Source: an uncultured Actinomycetes bacterium
Lineage (GTDB): Bacteria > Actinomycetota > Actinomycetes > S36-B12
Assembly: GCA_903918595.1 (NCBI GenBank)
Contig: CAIXFB010000248.1
Coordinates: 1-12,113, forward strand
Reading direction: 5' to 3'
Length of the DNA stretch: 12,113 nt
Program-made: the position numbers and the translations under genes
Part shown: one piece after another, positions 1 through 7,506 of the stretch
Layout of the letters: each line of letters opens with the position of its first letter
How positions within the stretch are numbered: the first letter of the stretch is position 1
The notes under the pieces: generated by a model
Told to the model about the DNA's origin: nothing
The model's input: the letters and a program-made list of their open reading frames with translations, nothing else
Databases searched by the model: none

Positions 1-3000
1 AGACCGTAGAACACGCGCTCAACAACTTTGCGTGCCCGTCGGGTTACCCGCCGGTAGTCCTCTTCAAGTCGGCCCGATTCCATCAGCGGGTAACCGAGCA
101 CATACGCCACCAGGGCGCGCTCACGAGTATCTGTGGGCACCTGGTCGGTGGCGCGATCCCGCGCCAGCATCTGCGCATTACGCACGCGCGTGGCAAGGCG
201 CCATGCCTCGGTCAAAACGGCGGTGTCTTCCGCGCTGAGTAAACCGGCATCCTCCGCCGCCGCTAGTGCTGCGATTGTGCCCGTGGTTCGCAATGCCGGG
301 ATGCGCCAGCCATGCTCCATCTGCATGAGTTGTGCGACCCATTCCACATCGCTCAGCCCACCGCGGCCTAACTTGACGTGCAGGGTGGGGTCTGCTCCCC
401 GAGGTAAACGCTCAGCCTCCATGCGTGCTTTGAGTCGGCGCACTTCACGCACAGTGTGTTCGGGTAGACCATTCTCCGGGTATCGCAGAGGGTCGATCAG
501 TGCGATGAACTCGACACCCAAACTCTCATCACCTGCTACTGGCGCTGCCCGGAGGAGTGCCTGCGCTTCCCACGGCGAAGACCAGCGCTCGTAGTACGCG
601 GCGTAGGAAGCAAGGCTGCGTACCAGTGGGCCCTGTTTACCTTCCGGTCGCAGATCCGCGTCAATTTCCACGGGTGGATCCGCCGAGGGAGCCATGAGTG
701 AGGTGCGGAGTTCATTGGCGATCGCGAAGGCGGCCTTGCCTGCGATCGTTTCGTCCACGCCAGGCTCAGCGTCGTACACAAACATGACGTCAAGATCACT
801 CGAGAAACCCAACTCCCCACCGCCGAAGCGACCCATGCCGATCACGCTGAAGCGAATGCGATCAACATCAGGATGAGTAGCGCGCGCTTCTCGCTTCGCT
901 ACCGCGAGTGCTCCATTGATTGTCGCAACGTTCACATCAGAAATGGCAGGGCCAGCTTGATCAAGCGTTGACACCCCGACCAGTTCACCAACTGCGATCC
1001 GGAAGAGTTCGCGGCGACGGGAAGCTCGAAGCGCACCAACAGCAACCACTGGGTCGGTATGTCGATCAACGGTGGCATTCGCTTCCGTGAGATGACTGGT
1101 CAATGAACGCGGTACGAGTTCAGCATCATCTGCCAACATCGTGACCAAATCTGGTGCCCGCAAGAGCAATTCGGTTGCATACCGACTCGAACTGAGAATC
1201 TGAGCCAGACGCTGCGCGGCCGCCGACTCATCGCGCAGTAAGCGCAGGTACCACGGTGTTGAACCTAAGTCTTCGCTCACACGGCGAAAACCGAGCAGGC
1301 CAGAGTCAGGATCTGGCCCGTCAGCGAACCAGCCCAGCATGACAGGAAGAAGGGTGCGCTGAATTGCAGCGCGCCTGCTCACGCCACTTGAGAGCACTTC
1401 TAGATGCTTGAGAGCACCCGCTGGGTCTAGGTAACCCAGGGCTTGCAAACGCTGCTGCGCAGCTTCAGGGGTGAGTCGGGCCTCACCAGCATCAAGTCTG
1501 GCTACGGCCTGCAGGAGCGGTCGATAGAAGAGCTTTTCGTGGATGCGTCGCACTTCTCGACTGCGCCGCTTCCATTCATCGACCAATTCCTTGACCGGCT
1601 CATTCCGGAACCCGAGTGAGCGGGCAATGATCCGAATTTCCGCCTCGTCCTCGGGCATGGTGTGGGTGCGTCGAAGTTGGCGAAGCTGCAGGCGATGTTC
1701 GAGATTGCGCAGGAAACGGTAGGAATCAGCGAGGACTGAGGCATCCTCACGGCCCACATACCCCCAGATGGCTAGGCCTTCCAGTGCGCTGAGGGTGTTT
1801 GCGCTGCGCAACATGACATCGCTTCGGCCGTGCACCAGTTGCAGGAGCTGAACAGCGAACTCAACATCGCGGAGACCACCTGGACCAAGTTTCACTTCGC
1901 GCTGCGCAACACTGGCAGGAATGTGCGCTTCAACTCTGCGGCGCATGGCTTGCACATCATCGACAAAGTTGGGCCGATCTGCCGCGCTCCAAACGAACAA
2001 TGAAACCTCATCGACATAGCGATCACCGAGGTTTTTATCTCCAGCGGACGCCCTGGCTTTGAGTAGCGCCTGAAATTCCCAGGTCTTGGCCCACTTCGTG
2101 TAATAAGCAACATGGGATTCAAGGGTGCGCACCAGTGCGCCTTGCTTACCTTCAGGGCGCAACCCGGCATCTACTTCCCAGATGGCACCTTCACGGGTAA
2201 CAGTGGTGCAGGCGCGCATGACGCCACTAGCAAGGGCGGTTGCGACTCGTAGCGCCTCGTCTTCATCTGCCACACCTTCGGCAGGTTCGGAAACAAAAAT
2301 GACGTCGACGTCGCTGATGTAGTTCAGCTCCCGGGCACCACACTTACCCATACCGATCACTGCAATTCGGACTGTGTCGGCCGCAAGACCCACCTCTGCG
2401 CGCGCTATCGCCAACGCTGTCTCCAACACGTTGTCTGCCAAATCCGAGAGCCACTGCGCGACGCTTTCCATCCCTGCGATGCCGCTAATGTCTCGTGCTG
2501 CAATCCCGAGCAGTTGCCTTCGGTATTCGATCCGGAGGGAGTCAAGGGCCAGCTGATGGTCAATGCTGGCGACCGGTTCTGGGTCTTCGGGATGGGCACC
2601 AACTGCAGATAGGAGTCGCGCACGACCTTCCCGCGCCGATGGAGCAAGAGTCAATTCATCAGCCTGAGAAATCACATCAACCGCGCTTGGATGCCTGATG
2701 AGGAAGTCACCAAGGCCTTCAGAGAGACCCAACACATCGATGAGTCGTCGCCTGAAATCTCGATCAGCTCCTAAAGCTGACCGCAAGCGATGACCCGCAC
2801 CGCCCTCGGAAACTTCGAGTAGCCGGACGAACTGGCGCAATGCTTGATCTGGATCAGCCGCGGCACCAAAATCAGCGAGCAGTTCGGAACTATCGGCAAG
2901 ATTAAGGGAAGCCACCTGTTCACCGGTCAGTAGTGCATTCGATATTGCCGGATCGGAAAACCCCATACGCACTGCGCGGCCCGAATCACTCGCTCCCCTC

Positions 3001-3008
3001 GTGGTCAT
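1..3008 (-). CDS. glnE: Glutamine synthetase adenylyltransferase/adenylyl-removing enzyme GlnE, 3' end cut by window
   Basis: GlnE adds AMP to, and removes it from, a tyrosine of type I glutamine synthetase, switching its activity with nitrogen supply in the cytoplasm. About 1002 codons are visible from the ATG at 3008. Two homologous nucleotidyltransferase halves are clear: the N-terminal (de-adenylylating) site GMGKCGARELNYISDVD at residues 219-235 with Asp233 and Asp235, and the C-terminal (adenylylating) site GMGRFGGGELGFSSDLD at 724-740 with Asp738 and Asp740. Each half is followed by a conserved helical motif, GPGGLRDVEF and GRGGLSDVEW. The last visible residues, ARKVVERVFYG, match the usual C-terminus of actinobacterial GlnE, so probably only a few codons are missing. 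The start ATG shares bases with the stop of the upstream amidotransferase gene (ATGA), so translation is probably coupled. Both active sites look intact, so it should be bifunctional. Confidence 0.96.
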   Translation of the reverse strand, partial: MTTRGASDSGRAVRMGFSDPAISNALLTGEQVASLNLADSSELLADFGAAADPDQALRQFVRLLEVSEGGAGHRLRSALGADRDFRRRLIDVLGLSEGLGDFLIRHPSAVDVISQADELTLAPSAREGRARLLSAVGAHPEDPEPVASIDHQLALDSLRIEYRRQLLGIAARDISGIAGMESVAQWLSDLADNVLETALAIARAEVGLAADTVRIAVIGMGKCGARELNYISDVDVIFVSEPAEGVADEDEALRVATALASGVMRACTTVTREGAIWEVDAGLRPEGKQGALVRTLESHVAYYTKWAKTWEFQALLKARASAGDKNLGDRYVDEVSLFVWSAADRPNFVDDVQAMRRRVEAHIPASVAQREVKLGPGGLRDVEFAVQLLQLVHGRSDVMLRSANTLSALEGLAIWGYVGREDASVLADSYRFLRNLEHRLQLRQLRRTHTMPEDEAEIRIIARSLGFRNEPVKELVDEWKRRSREVRRIHEKLFYRPLLQAVARLDAGEARLTPEAAQQRLQALGYLDPAGALKHLEVLSSGVSRRAAIQRTLLPVMLGWFADGPDPDSGLLGFRRVSEDLGSTPWYLRLLRDESAAAQRLAQILSSSRYATELLLRAPDLVTMLADDAELVPRSLTSHLTEANATVDRHTDPVVAVGALRASRRRELFRIAVGELVGVSTLDQAGPAISDVNVATINGALAVAKREARATHPDVDRIRFSVIGMGRFGGGELGFSSDLDVMFVYDAEPGVDETIAGKAAFAIANELRTSLMAPSADPPVEIDADLRPEGKQGPLVRSLASYAAYYERWSSPWEAQALLRAAPVAGDESLGVEFIALIDPLRYPENGLPEHTVREVRRLKARMEAERLPRGADPTLHVKLGRGGLSDVEWVAQLMQMEHGWRIPALRTTGTIAALAAAEDAGLLSAEDTAVLTEAWRLATRVRNAQMLARDRATDQVPTDTRERALVAYVLGYPLMESGRLEEDYRRVTRRARKVVERVFYG

Positions 3009-3787
3009 GACGACGACACTTCAGTTGACGTACATCGATCGATGACAAGTTCTGCCCAAGCCAGAGTTGCTGGACGCCAGGTGGCTACCAACTCAGCGCC
3101 GTACTCCTGCACAGCAGTACTTGCTGTTGCCACATCCGTTCCTGATCTGATCAATGCCTCATCGGCAAAGTCAGCCCACGAGAGAAACACTTCAGCATCT
3201 ATCTCCGGATGACACTGGAAGCCATATGCGCTGTTCCCAACGCGAAATGCTTGAACTCGGCAAGCGTCATTGGAGAGCAGTAGGTGCGCTCCCTGCGGCA
3301 ACTCCGCCACATGATCTTGGTGCCATTGAATCGCGGGCAAACTCTTGTTTCCCCCACGATCAGTTGATGCCGCCGCAAGTGCCGCACTCACAACGGCGTC
3401 TTCGACCCCTTCAATCGTTGGTTCAACAAAACTCAGACCGATCTCTGTCGTGGCCGCGAGCTCAACTTTTCCACCTAAGGCAGCAGCGAGTAACTGCGAT
3501 CCCAGACACAAGCCCAGCACCGGGGTTCTTGTTGCCACGGCATCCCTGAGCAACGCGCGCTCTGCTCGCAGCCACGGCGCATCAACGTCGTCATTTGCCC
3601 CCATGGAACCGCCAAGAGCGAGAATCCCATGCACTCCAGCCGGAACAACGTTGGGCACTTCATCGCCTTCATGGGCTCGCACAACCTCGACCACGATGCC
3701 CAGTTCAGCCAACCAGTCACCCACCAGCAGCGGTGGATCCGTCGGATCGTTCTGAATCGCTAGGACTCGAGGGTGAATTGCGGTCAC
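3005..3787 (-). CDS. Class I glutamine amidotransferase-like protein (GuaA/YfeJ-type, function unassigned)
   Basis: A single-domain class I glutamine amidotransferase of 260 residues. The catalytic triad is visible: nucleophile Cys94 in GLCLGSQ and His193/Glu195 in GFQCHPE; the WHQD motif at 155-158 and GGSMGAND at 59-66 also fit the family. I chose the GTG at 3787 because it overlaps the glnA2 stop by four bases (GTGA). The frame stays open another 20 codons upstream to an ATG at 3847, but that stretch lies inside the conserved end of glnA2. No synthetase domain is fused, so this is not GuaA itself. It could hydrolyse glutamine for an unknown partner or cleave a gamma-glutamyl compound, as PuuD does in putrescine breakdown; the GLCLGSQ nucleophile motif is more GuaA-like than PuuD-like. 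It sits between glnA2 and glnE with overlapping ends, so its job is presumably tied to glutamine or gamma-glutamyl metabolism (inference). Confidence 0.88.
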   Translation of the reverse strand: MTAIHPRVLAIQNDPTDPPLLVGDWLAELGIVVEVVRAHEGDEVPNVVPAGVHGILALGGSMGANDDVDAPWLRAERALLRDAVATRTPVLGLCLGSQLLAAALGGKVELAATTEIGLSFVEPTIEGVEDAVVSAALAAASTDRGGNKSLPAIQWHQDHVAELPQGAHLLLSNDACRVQAFRVGNSAYGFQCHPEIDAEVFLSWADFADEALIRSGTDVATASTAVQEYGAELVATWRPATLAWAELVIDRCTSTEVSSS

Positions 3788-5121
3788 AAAGAAGGAAGGT
3801 ACCGGTCCAGTTCCCACTGGGTGACCTGACGGCGGTACTCGTCCCATTCAGCCCGCTTATTTCGCAGGAAGAAGTCGTACACATGCTCCCCCAGCGTTTC
3901 GGCCACCAACTCGGATTTTTCCATGATCGAGATGGCTTGGTTCAAGCTGGTTGGCAACTGCTGCATGCCCATTGCTTGACGTTCCCCCGGAGTCAACGCC
4001 CACACATCATCCTCGGCACCAGCCGGAATCTCATACCCCTCTTCGATGCCCTTGAGGCCAGCTGCGAGCAGCACTGCGAATGCAAGGTAGGGGTTTGCGC
4101 CACTATCCATGGCGCGGTATTCGATACGCGTGCTGTTGCCCTTTGCTGGTTTGTACATCGGTACGCGGATGAGTGCCGAACGGTTGTTGTGTCCCCAGCA
4201 CACCCACGAGGGAGCTTCTGCGCCACCTGCCAGTCGTTTGTAGGAGTTGACCCACTGATTGGTGACTGCCGTGATCTCAGGGGCATGCACCAGCAAGCCG
4301 GCGATGAAAGAACGCGCCACACTCGAGAGTTGATACGGGGCACCTGCCTCATAAAAGGCGTTGCGGTCTCCTTCAAAGAGTGACAGGTGGGTGTGCATTC
4401 CTGAACCGGGAGCGTCGCGAAGCGGCTTGGGCATGAACGATGCATACAGCCCTTGCTCAAGTGCTACTTCTTGCACGACTAACCGGAAGGTCATCAAGTT
4501 ATCTGCAGTGGTGAGCGCATCGGCATAACGAAGGTCGATTTCCTGCTGACCGGGGCCGCCCTCATGGTGGCTGAACTCCACCGAGATTCCCATGGCCTCG
4601 AGCATCATGATCGCTTGCCGACGGAAGTCGTGGCCGACTCCGTGCGGGGTGTTATCAAAGTACCCGTAACTGTCGACTGGGACCGGAACCTCGCCCTGTT
4701 CGGGGCGACCCTTGAACAGGTAGAACTCGACCTCAGGGTGCGTATAGAACGTGAAGCCAAGGTCAGCGGCTTTGGTCAGTGTGCGCTTGAGGACAAAGCG
4801 CGGATCTGCATATGAAGGTGTGCCATCAGGCATCAAGATGTCGCAGAACATGCGCGCAACTCCGGGTCCCTCGTTACGCCACGGCAAGAGGGAGAAGGTG
4901 CTGGCATCGGGACGCACGAGCATGTCGGATTCGTAGACCCGTGCAAAGCCTTCGATCGCGGAGCCGTCAAAGCCGATGCCCTCGGAGAAGGCTCCTTCTA
5001 ACTCGGCCGGGGCAACAGCAACCGACTTCAAGGTTCCCAGCACGTCGGTGAACCACAGGCGCATGAAACGGATATCGCGCTCTTCGATAGTGCGGAGGAC
5101 AAACTCTGCCTGCTTTTCCAT
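3784..5121 (-). CDS. glnA2: Type I glutamine synthetase, GlnA2 subgroup
   Basis: A 445-residue member of the glutamine synthetase family (ATP, glutamate and ammonia to glutamine). Visible active-site features: FDGSAIEGF at 51-59 with the loop Asp, metal ligands Glu130 and Glu132 in HPEVEF, GQQEIDLRY at 191-199, His243 in GSGMHTH, the flap Glu302 in GGAEAP, Arg314 in NNRSALIRVP and RIEYR at 332-336. The length and the C-terminal DFFLRNKRAEW segment match actinobacterial GlnA2 (as in Mycobacterium tuberculosis Rv2222c, from memory) rather than the roughly 470-residue GlnA1. Where GlnA1 has the adenylylated Tyr in NLYDLP, this protein has Trp374 in DVWALTP, so it should not be a GlnE substrate. 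Related Streptomyces GlnA2 proteins act as gamma-glutamylpolyamine synthetases, so the substrate here may not be ammonia. First gene of the glnA2-amidotransferase-glnE operon; no clear Shine-Dalgarno precedes the ATG. Confidence 0.94.
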   Translation of the reverse strand: MEKQAEFVLRTIEERDIRFMRLWFTDVLGTLKSVAVAPAELEGAFSEGIGFDGSAIEGFARVYESDMLVRPDASTFSLLPWRNEGPGVARMFCDILMPDGTPSYADPRFVLKRTLTKAADLGFTFYTHPEVEFYLFKGRPEQGEVPVPVDSYGYFDNTPHGVGHDFRRQAIMMLEAMGISVEFSHHEGGPGQQEIDLRYADALTTADNLMTFRLVVQEVALEQGLYASFMPKPLRDAPGSGMHTHLSLFEGDRNAFYEAGAPYQLSSVARSFIAGLLVHAPEITAVTNQWVNSYKRLAGGAEAPSWVCWGHNNRSALIRVPMYKPAKGNSTRIEYRAMDSGANPYLAFAVLLAAGLKGIEEGYEIPAGAEDDVWALTPGERQAMGMQQLPTSLNQAISIMEKSELVAETLGEHVYDFFLRNKRAEWDEYRRQVTQWELDRYLPSL

Positions 5122-5131
5122 AGCCCTATGG
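5118..5131. repeat. 14-bp perfect palindrome over the glnA2 start codon
   Basis: CCATAG-CC-CTATGG has 6-bp perfect arms around a 2-base centre, and its left arm contains the glnA2 start codon (complement strand). It could be an operator or a small hairpin at the very 5' end of the glnA2 mRNA, but a palindrome this short can arise by chance. Confidence 0.35.
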
Positions 5132-5207
5132 TCGCGCCGTTCGTGTTACGCGCGGGTTAACTGTGCTGGGTTGTGACCAATTTGGTGGCTCTCGGTACCC
5201 TCACGGT
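5122..5207. promoter_or_regulatory. Divergent glnA2/nadE intergenic region with possible GlnR-like site
   Basis: This 86-bp gap must hold the promoters of both divergent genes. At 5145-5160 the sequence GTTAC-GCGCGG-GTTAA has two GTTA-type elements whose starts are 11 bp apart, the spacing of actinobacterial GlnR half-sites (gTnAc-n6-GaAAc). The first element matches well and the second only partly, and the adjacent site pair expected of a full GlnR operator is not seen. On the minus strand GACCAT (5133-5128) lies six bases before the glnA2 ATG and could be a -10 element of a leaderless transcript, but no -35 is evident. Confidence 0.3.
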
Positions 5208-5208
5208 G
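5171..5208 (+). promoter_or_regulatory. Probable leaderless promoter of nadE
   Basis: A -35-like TTGTGA at 5171-5176 and a -10-like TACCCT at 5196-5201 are separated by 19 bases. Six bases after the -10, at the expected transcription start, is the GTG that best fits the NadE N-terminus. No Shine-Dalgarno precedes this GTG. Together this suggests a leaderless mRNA, which is common in actinobacteria. Confidence 0.5.
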
Positions 5209-6932
5209 TGACCAGGTTCAGAGTTGCCCTCGCCCAAATCAACCCCGTTGTGGGCAATATGGGAGCAAATGCCGATCTGATCCTCACCAGTGTGGCCGAC
5301 GCGGCTGACCTGGACGCCCAATTGGTGGTGTTTCCTGAATTGGCACTGAATGGCTACCCCATCGAGGATCTGGCTTTGCGGCCCTCGTTCCAGGAGCAGT
5401 CCCGCATCGCCATGGCTGGCCTTGCAACCCGCATCAAGGAAGCTGGGCATGGCGATCTGGTGTGTCTGATCGGCTACCTGGACTACCTCGACCAGCACCA
5501 GGAGAACCTCGGGTCACCTAGGGGTGGGGCCGTGAACGCTGTCGCGGTGGTGCATTCAGGCGCGGTGCAGGCGCGATATGTCAAACATCACCTCCCGAAC
5601 TACGGCGTCTTTGACGAAGCCAGGTACTTCATTCCGGGCACAGAGCCTTTGATCATCAACGTTGACGGGGTCACAGTCTGCATCGCGGTGTGCGAGGACC
5701 TCTGGCAAAACGGTGGCCCGGTCGAGTGGGCCCGCGAGTCTCGCGCTGACGTTCTCGCAGTGCTCAATGCATCTCCCTACGAAAGAAACAAGGATGACGT
5801 TCGCCTCGACCTCTGCAGCAGGAGAGCCAAGGAATCTGGCGCTGCGCTGATTTATGTCAACCTTGTGGGCGGCCAAGACGAACTCGTCTTTGATGGTGAT
5901 TCACTTGTTGTAGATAGCGCAGGCGCACTCGTTGCGCGAGCGCCGCAGTTCGAATCAGGTGTGATGGTGGTCGACGTTCCTGTGCTGCAACGCGGTGGAG
6001 TTGGCTCGCTGGAGTTTCAGACCCGTGAGTGTGCACCTGAACCGGCGCTGGTTCCTGGCGTTGCCGTTCAACTCAGCGATGAAGCAGAGGTGTATGGAGC
6101 ACTCACCGTGGGCCTTCGCGATTACGTTGAAAAGAACGGCTTCTCCTCTGTCATATTGGGCTTGAGCGGTGGAATCGATTCAGCACTCGTGGCAGCGATC
6201 GCCGTTGATGCCCTCGGCGCCGATCGGGTGTTCGGGGTGTCAATGCCGAGCCGCTACTCATCGGAACATTCGATCGCCGACGCCCACGACATCGCGCAAC
6301 GTACTGGCCTCAACATTCGCGATCTACCCATAGCGCCGATGTTTGATGCCTACTTGTCCAGCATGGATCTGCACGGACTTGCCGAAGAGAATTTACAGGC
6401 ACGCATCCGTGGAACGTCGTTGATGGCAATTTCTAATCAAGAGGGCCACCTTGTCCTCGCGACGGGTAACAAGAGTGAGCTGGCTGTTGGCTACTCCACG
6501 ATTTATGGCGATGCTGTCGGCGGCTTCGCCCCAATTAAGGATGTTCCCAAGACCTTGGTGTGGGCGCTTTCACAGTGGCGCAACGCTGTTGCCCTTGCTG
6601 AAGGCGCAACCCCGCCTATCCCACCGAACAGCATCAGCAAGCCCCCTAGTGCTGAACTTCGCCCAGATCAAATGGACAGCGATTCACTCCCCGATTACGC
6701 CCTGCTTGATGAACTCATTGAGTCTTATGTCGATCGAGATCTCAGCCCCCGCGAGTTGGTCGCGGCAGGGTTTGAGACATCGATCGTTGAGCGGGTCATC
6801 ACGTTGATTGATCGCGCGGAATACAAGAGGCGTCAGTACCCGCCCGGCACCAAGATTTCCCTCAAGGCATTCGGGCGGGACCGCCGCCTACCGATCACGA
6901 ACGGTTGGCGGGAGCCAATCCAGCCACAATGA
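5208..6932 (+). CDS. nadE: Glutamine-dependent NAD+ synthetase
   Basis: This enzyme makes NAD+ from deamido-NAD+ (NaAD) with ATP, taking ammonia from glutamine; it is the last step of NAD synthesis in the cytoplasm. The 574-residue protein has an N-terminal nitrilase-type glutaminase domain (about 1-270) with the Glu44 (FPELALNGYP), Lys126 (VKHHLPNYGVFDE) and Cys162 (AVCEDLW) triad, then an ATP-pyrophosphatase synthetase domain with SGGIDS at 320-325 and the GNKSELAVGYSTIYGD substrate loop. The GTG at 5208 gives the usual N-terminus (TRFRVALAQINPVVGN); an in-frame GTG at 5163 would add 15 unrelated residues and lies upstream of the predicted -10. The 3' end overlaps the convergent tetR gene by 38 bases. 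Length and all key residues look normal for the two-domain bacterial form. Confidence 0.96.
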   Translation: MTRFRVALAQINPVVGNMGANADLILTSVADAADLDAQLVVFPELALNGYPIEDLALRPSFQEQSRIAMAGLATRIKEAGHGDLVCLIGYLDYLDQHQENLGSPRGGAVNAVAVVHSGAVQARYVKHHLPNYGVFDEARYFIPGTEPLIINVDGVTVCIAVCEDLWQNGGPVEWARESRADVLAVLNASPYERNKDDVRLDLCSRRAKESGAALIYVNLVGGQDELVFDGDSLVVDSAGALVARAPQFESGVMVVDVPVLQRGGVGSLEFQTRECAPEPALVPGVAVQLSDEAEVYGALTVGLRDYVEKNGFSSVILGLSGGIDSALVAAIAVDALGADRVFGVSMPSRYSSEHSIADAHDIAQRTGLNIRDLPIAPMFDAYLSSMDLHGLAEENLQARIRGTSLMAISNQEGHLVLATGNKSELAVGYSTIYGDAVGGFAPIKDVPKTLVWALSQWRNAVALAEGATPPIPPNSISKPPSAELRPDQMDSDSLPDYALLDELIESYVDRDLSPRELVAAGFETSIVERVITLIDRAEYKRRQYPPGTKISLKAFGRDRRLPITNGWREPIQPQ

Positions 6933-7506
6933 CCGCGAGGATTGATTCGGTGTCAGGCTGCCGAGCACTCACACTGACGTCCCACATCCCCGAATAAATC
7001 ATCGGGCCTACCAATACGGCTACGGCTGAATCCACATCGAGATCTGCATGGAATTCGCCATCACGGATTCCGTCATTCAGCACCTCAATGATGCGACGAC
7101 GTCTGGGCTTGAGTACTTGTTGGAAGAAAACTTCCGTAAGTTCTGGTTGGCGCTGACCCTCGCCCACCACGTGCATCATGATCCGGCCAGTTAACGAGGA
7201 AGAAATACCGGATCGAATCCGGCCCAGCATGAGAAACAGTCGTTCAATCGCGCTTCCGGATTGAGGGATAGCCGGCAGATCGTCATTGAGTCGCGCCAAA
7301 CTGGCCGTGATGAGCTGTTCCCTATTTGAGAACCTTCGATAAATCGCTGCCTTGCTCACCCCGGATAACGCAGCCACAGACTCGACTGAGAATCGCATAA
7401 ATCCGACATCAGAGAGATGTTCGAGTGCAGCCGCGATGACGTCGTGTTCCACCTGGGGATCACGGGGACGCCCGCGTGGCCGGGTTACTGTTTCAAGCTG
7501 GTTCAT
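6895..7506 (-). CDS. TetR-family transcriptional repressor, probable regulator of the adjacent exporter
   Basis: A 203-residue TetR-type regulator. After a basic N-terminal tail (RPRGRPRDP) comes the typical DNA-binding domain at about residues 20-68, with helix-turn-helix FSVESVAALSGVSKAAIYRRF at roughly 39-59. The remaining mostly helical part should bind a ligand and dimerise; I cannot predict the ligand. Its ATG overlaps the stop codon of the exporter gene (ATGA), so the two are co-transcribed. The likely target is the palindrome upstream of the exporter, giving autoregulation with release by an exported compound (inference from gene order). Its last 38 bases overlap the end of nadE on the other strand. 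Confidence 0.92.
   Translation of the reverse strand: MNQLETVTRPRGRPRDPQVEHDVIAAALEHLSDVGFMRFSVESVAALSGVSKAAIYRRFSNREQLITASLARLNDDLPAIPQSGSAIERLFLMLGRIRSGISSSLTGRIMMHVVGEGQRQPELTEVFFQQVLKPRRRRIIEVLNDGIRDGEFHADLDVDSAVAVLVGPMIYSGMWDVSVSARQPDTESILAVIVAGLAPANRS

Noticed and set aside
133..594. 153-codon plus-strand open frame and shorter ones between 1 and 3000
   Set aside because: The minus strand is one continuous GlnE frame with both active-site motifs across this whole stretch, so these are shadows.
3595..4383. 262-codon plus-strand open frame opposite glnA2 and the amidotransferase
   Set aside because: Antisense to two well-recognised genes, no family motifs, no ribosome site; typical shadow of a high-GC gene.
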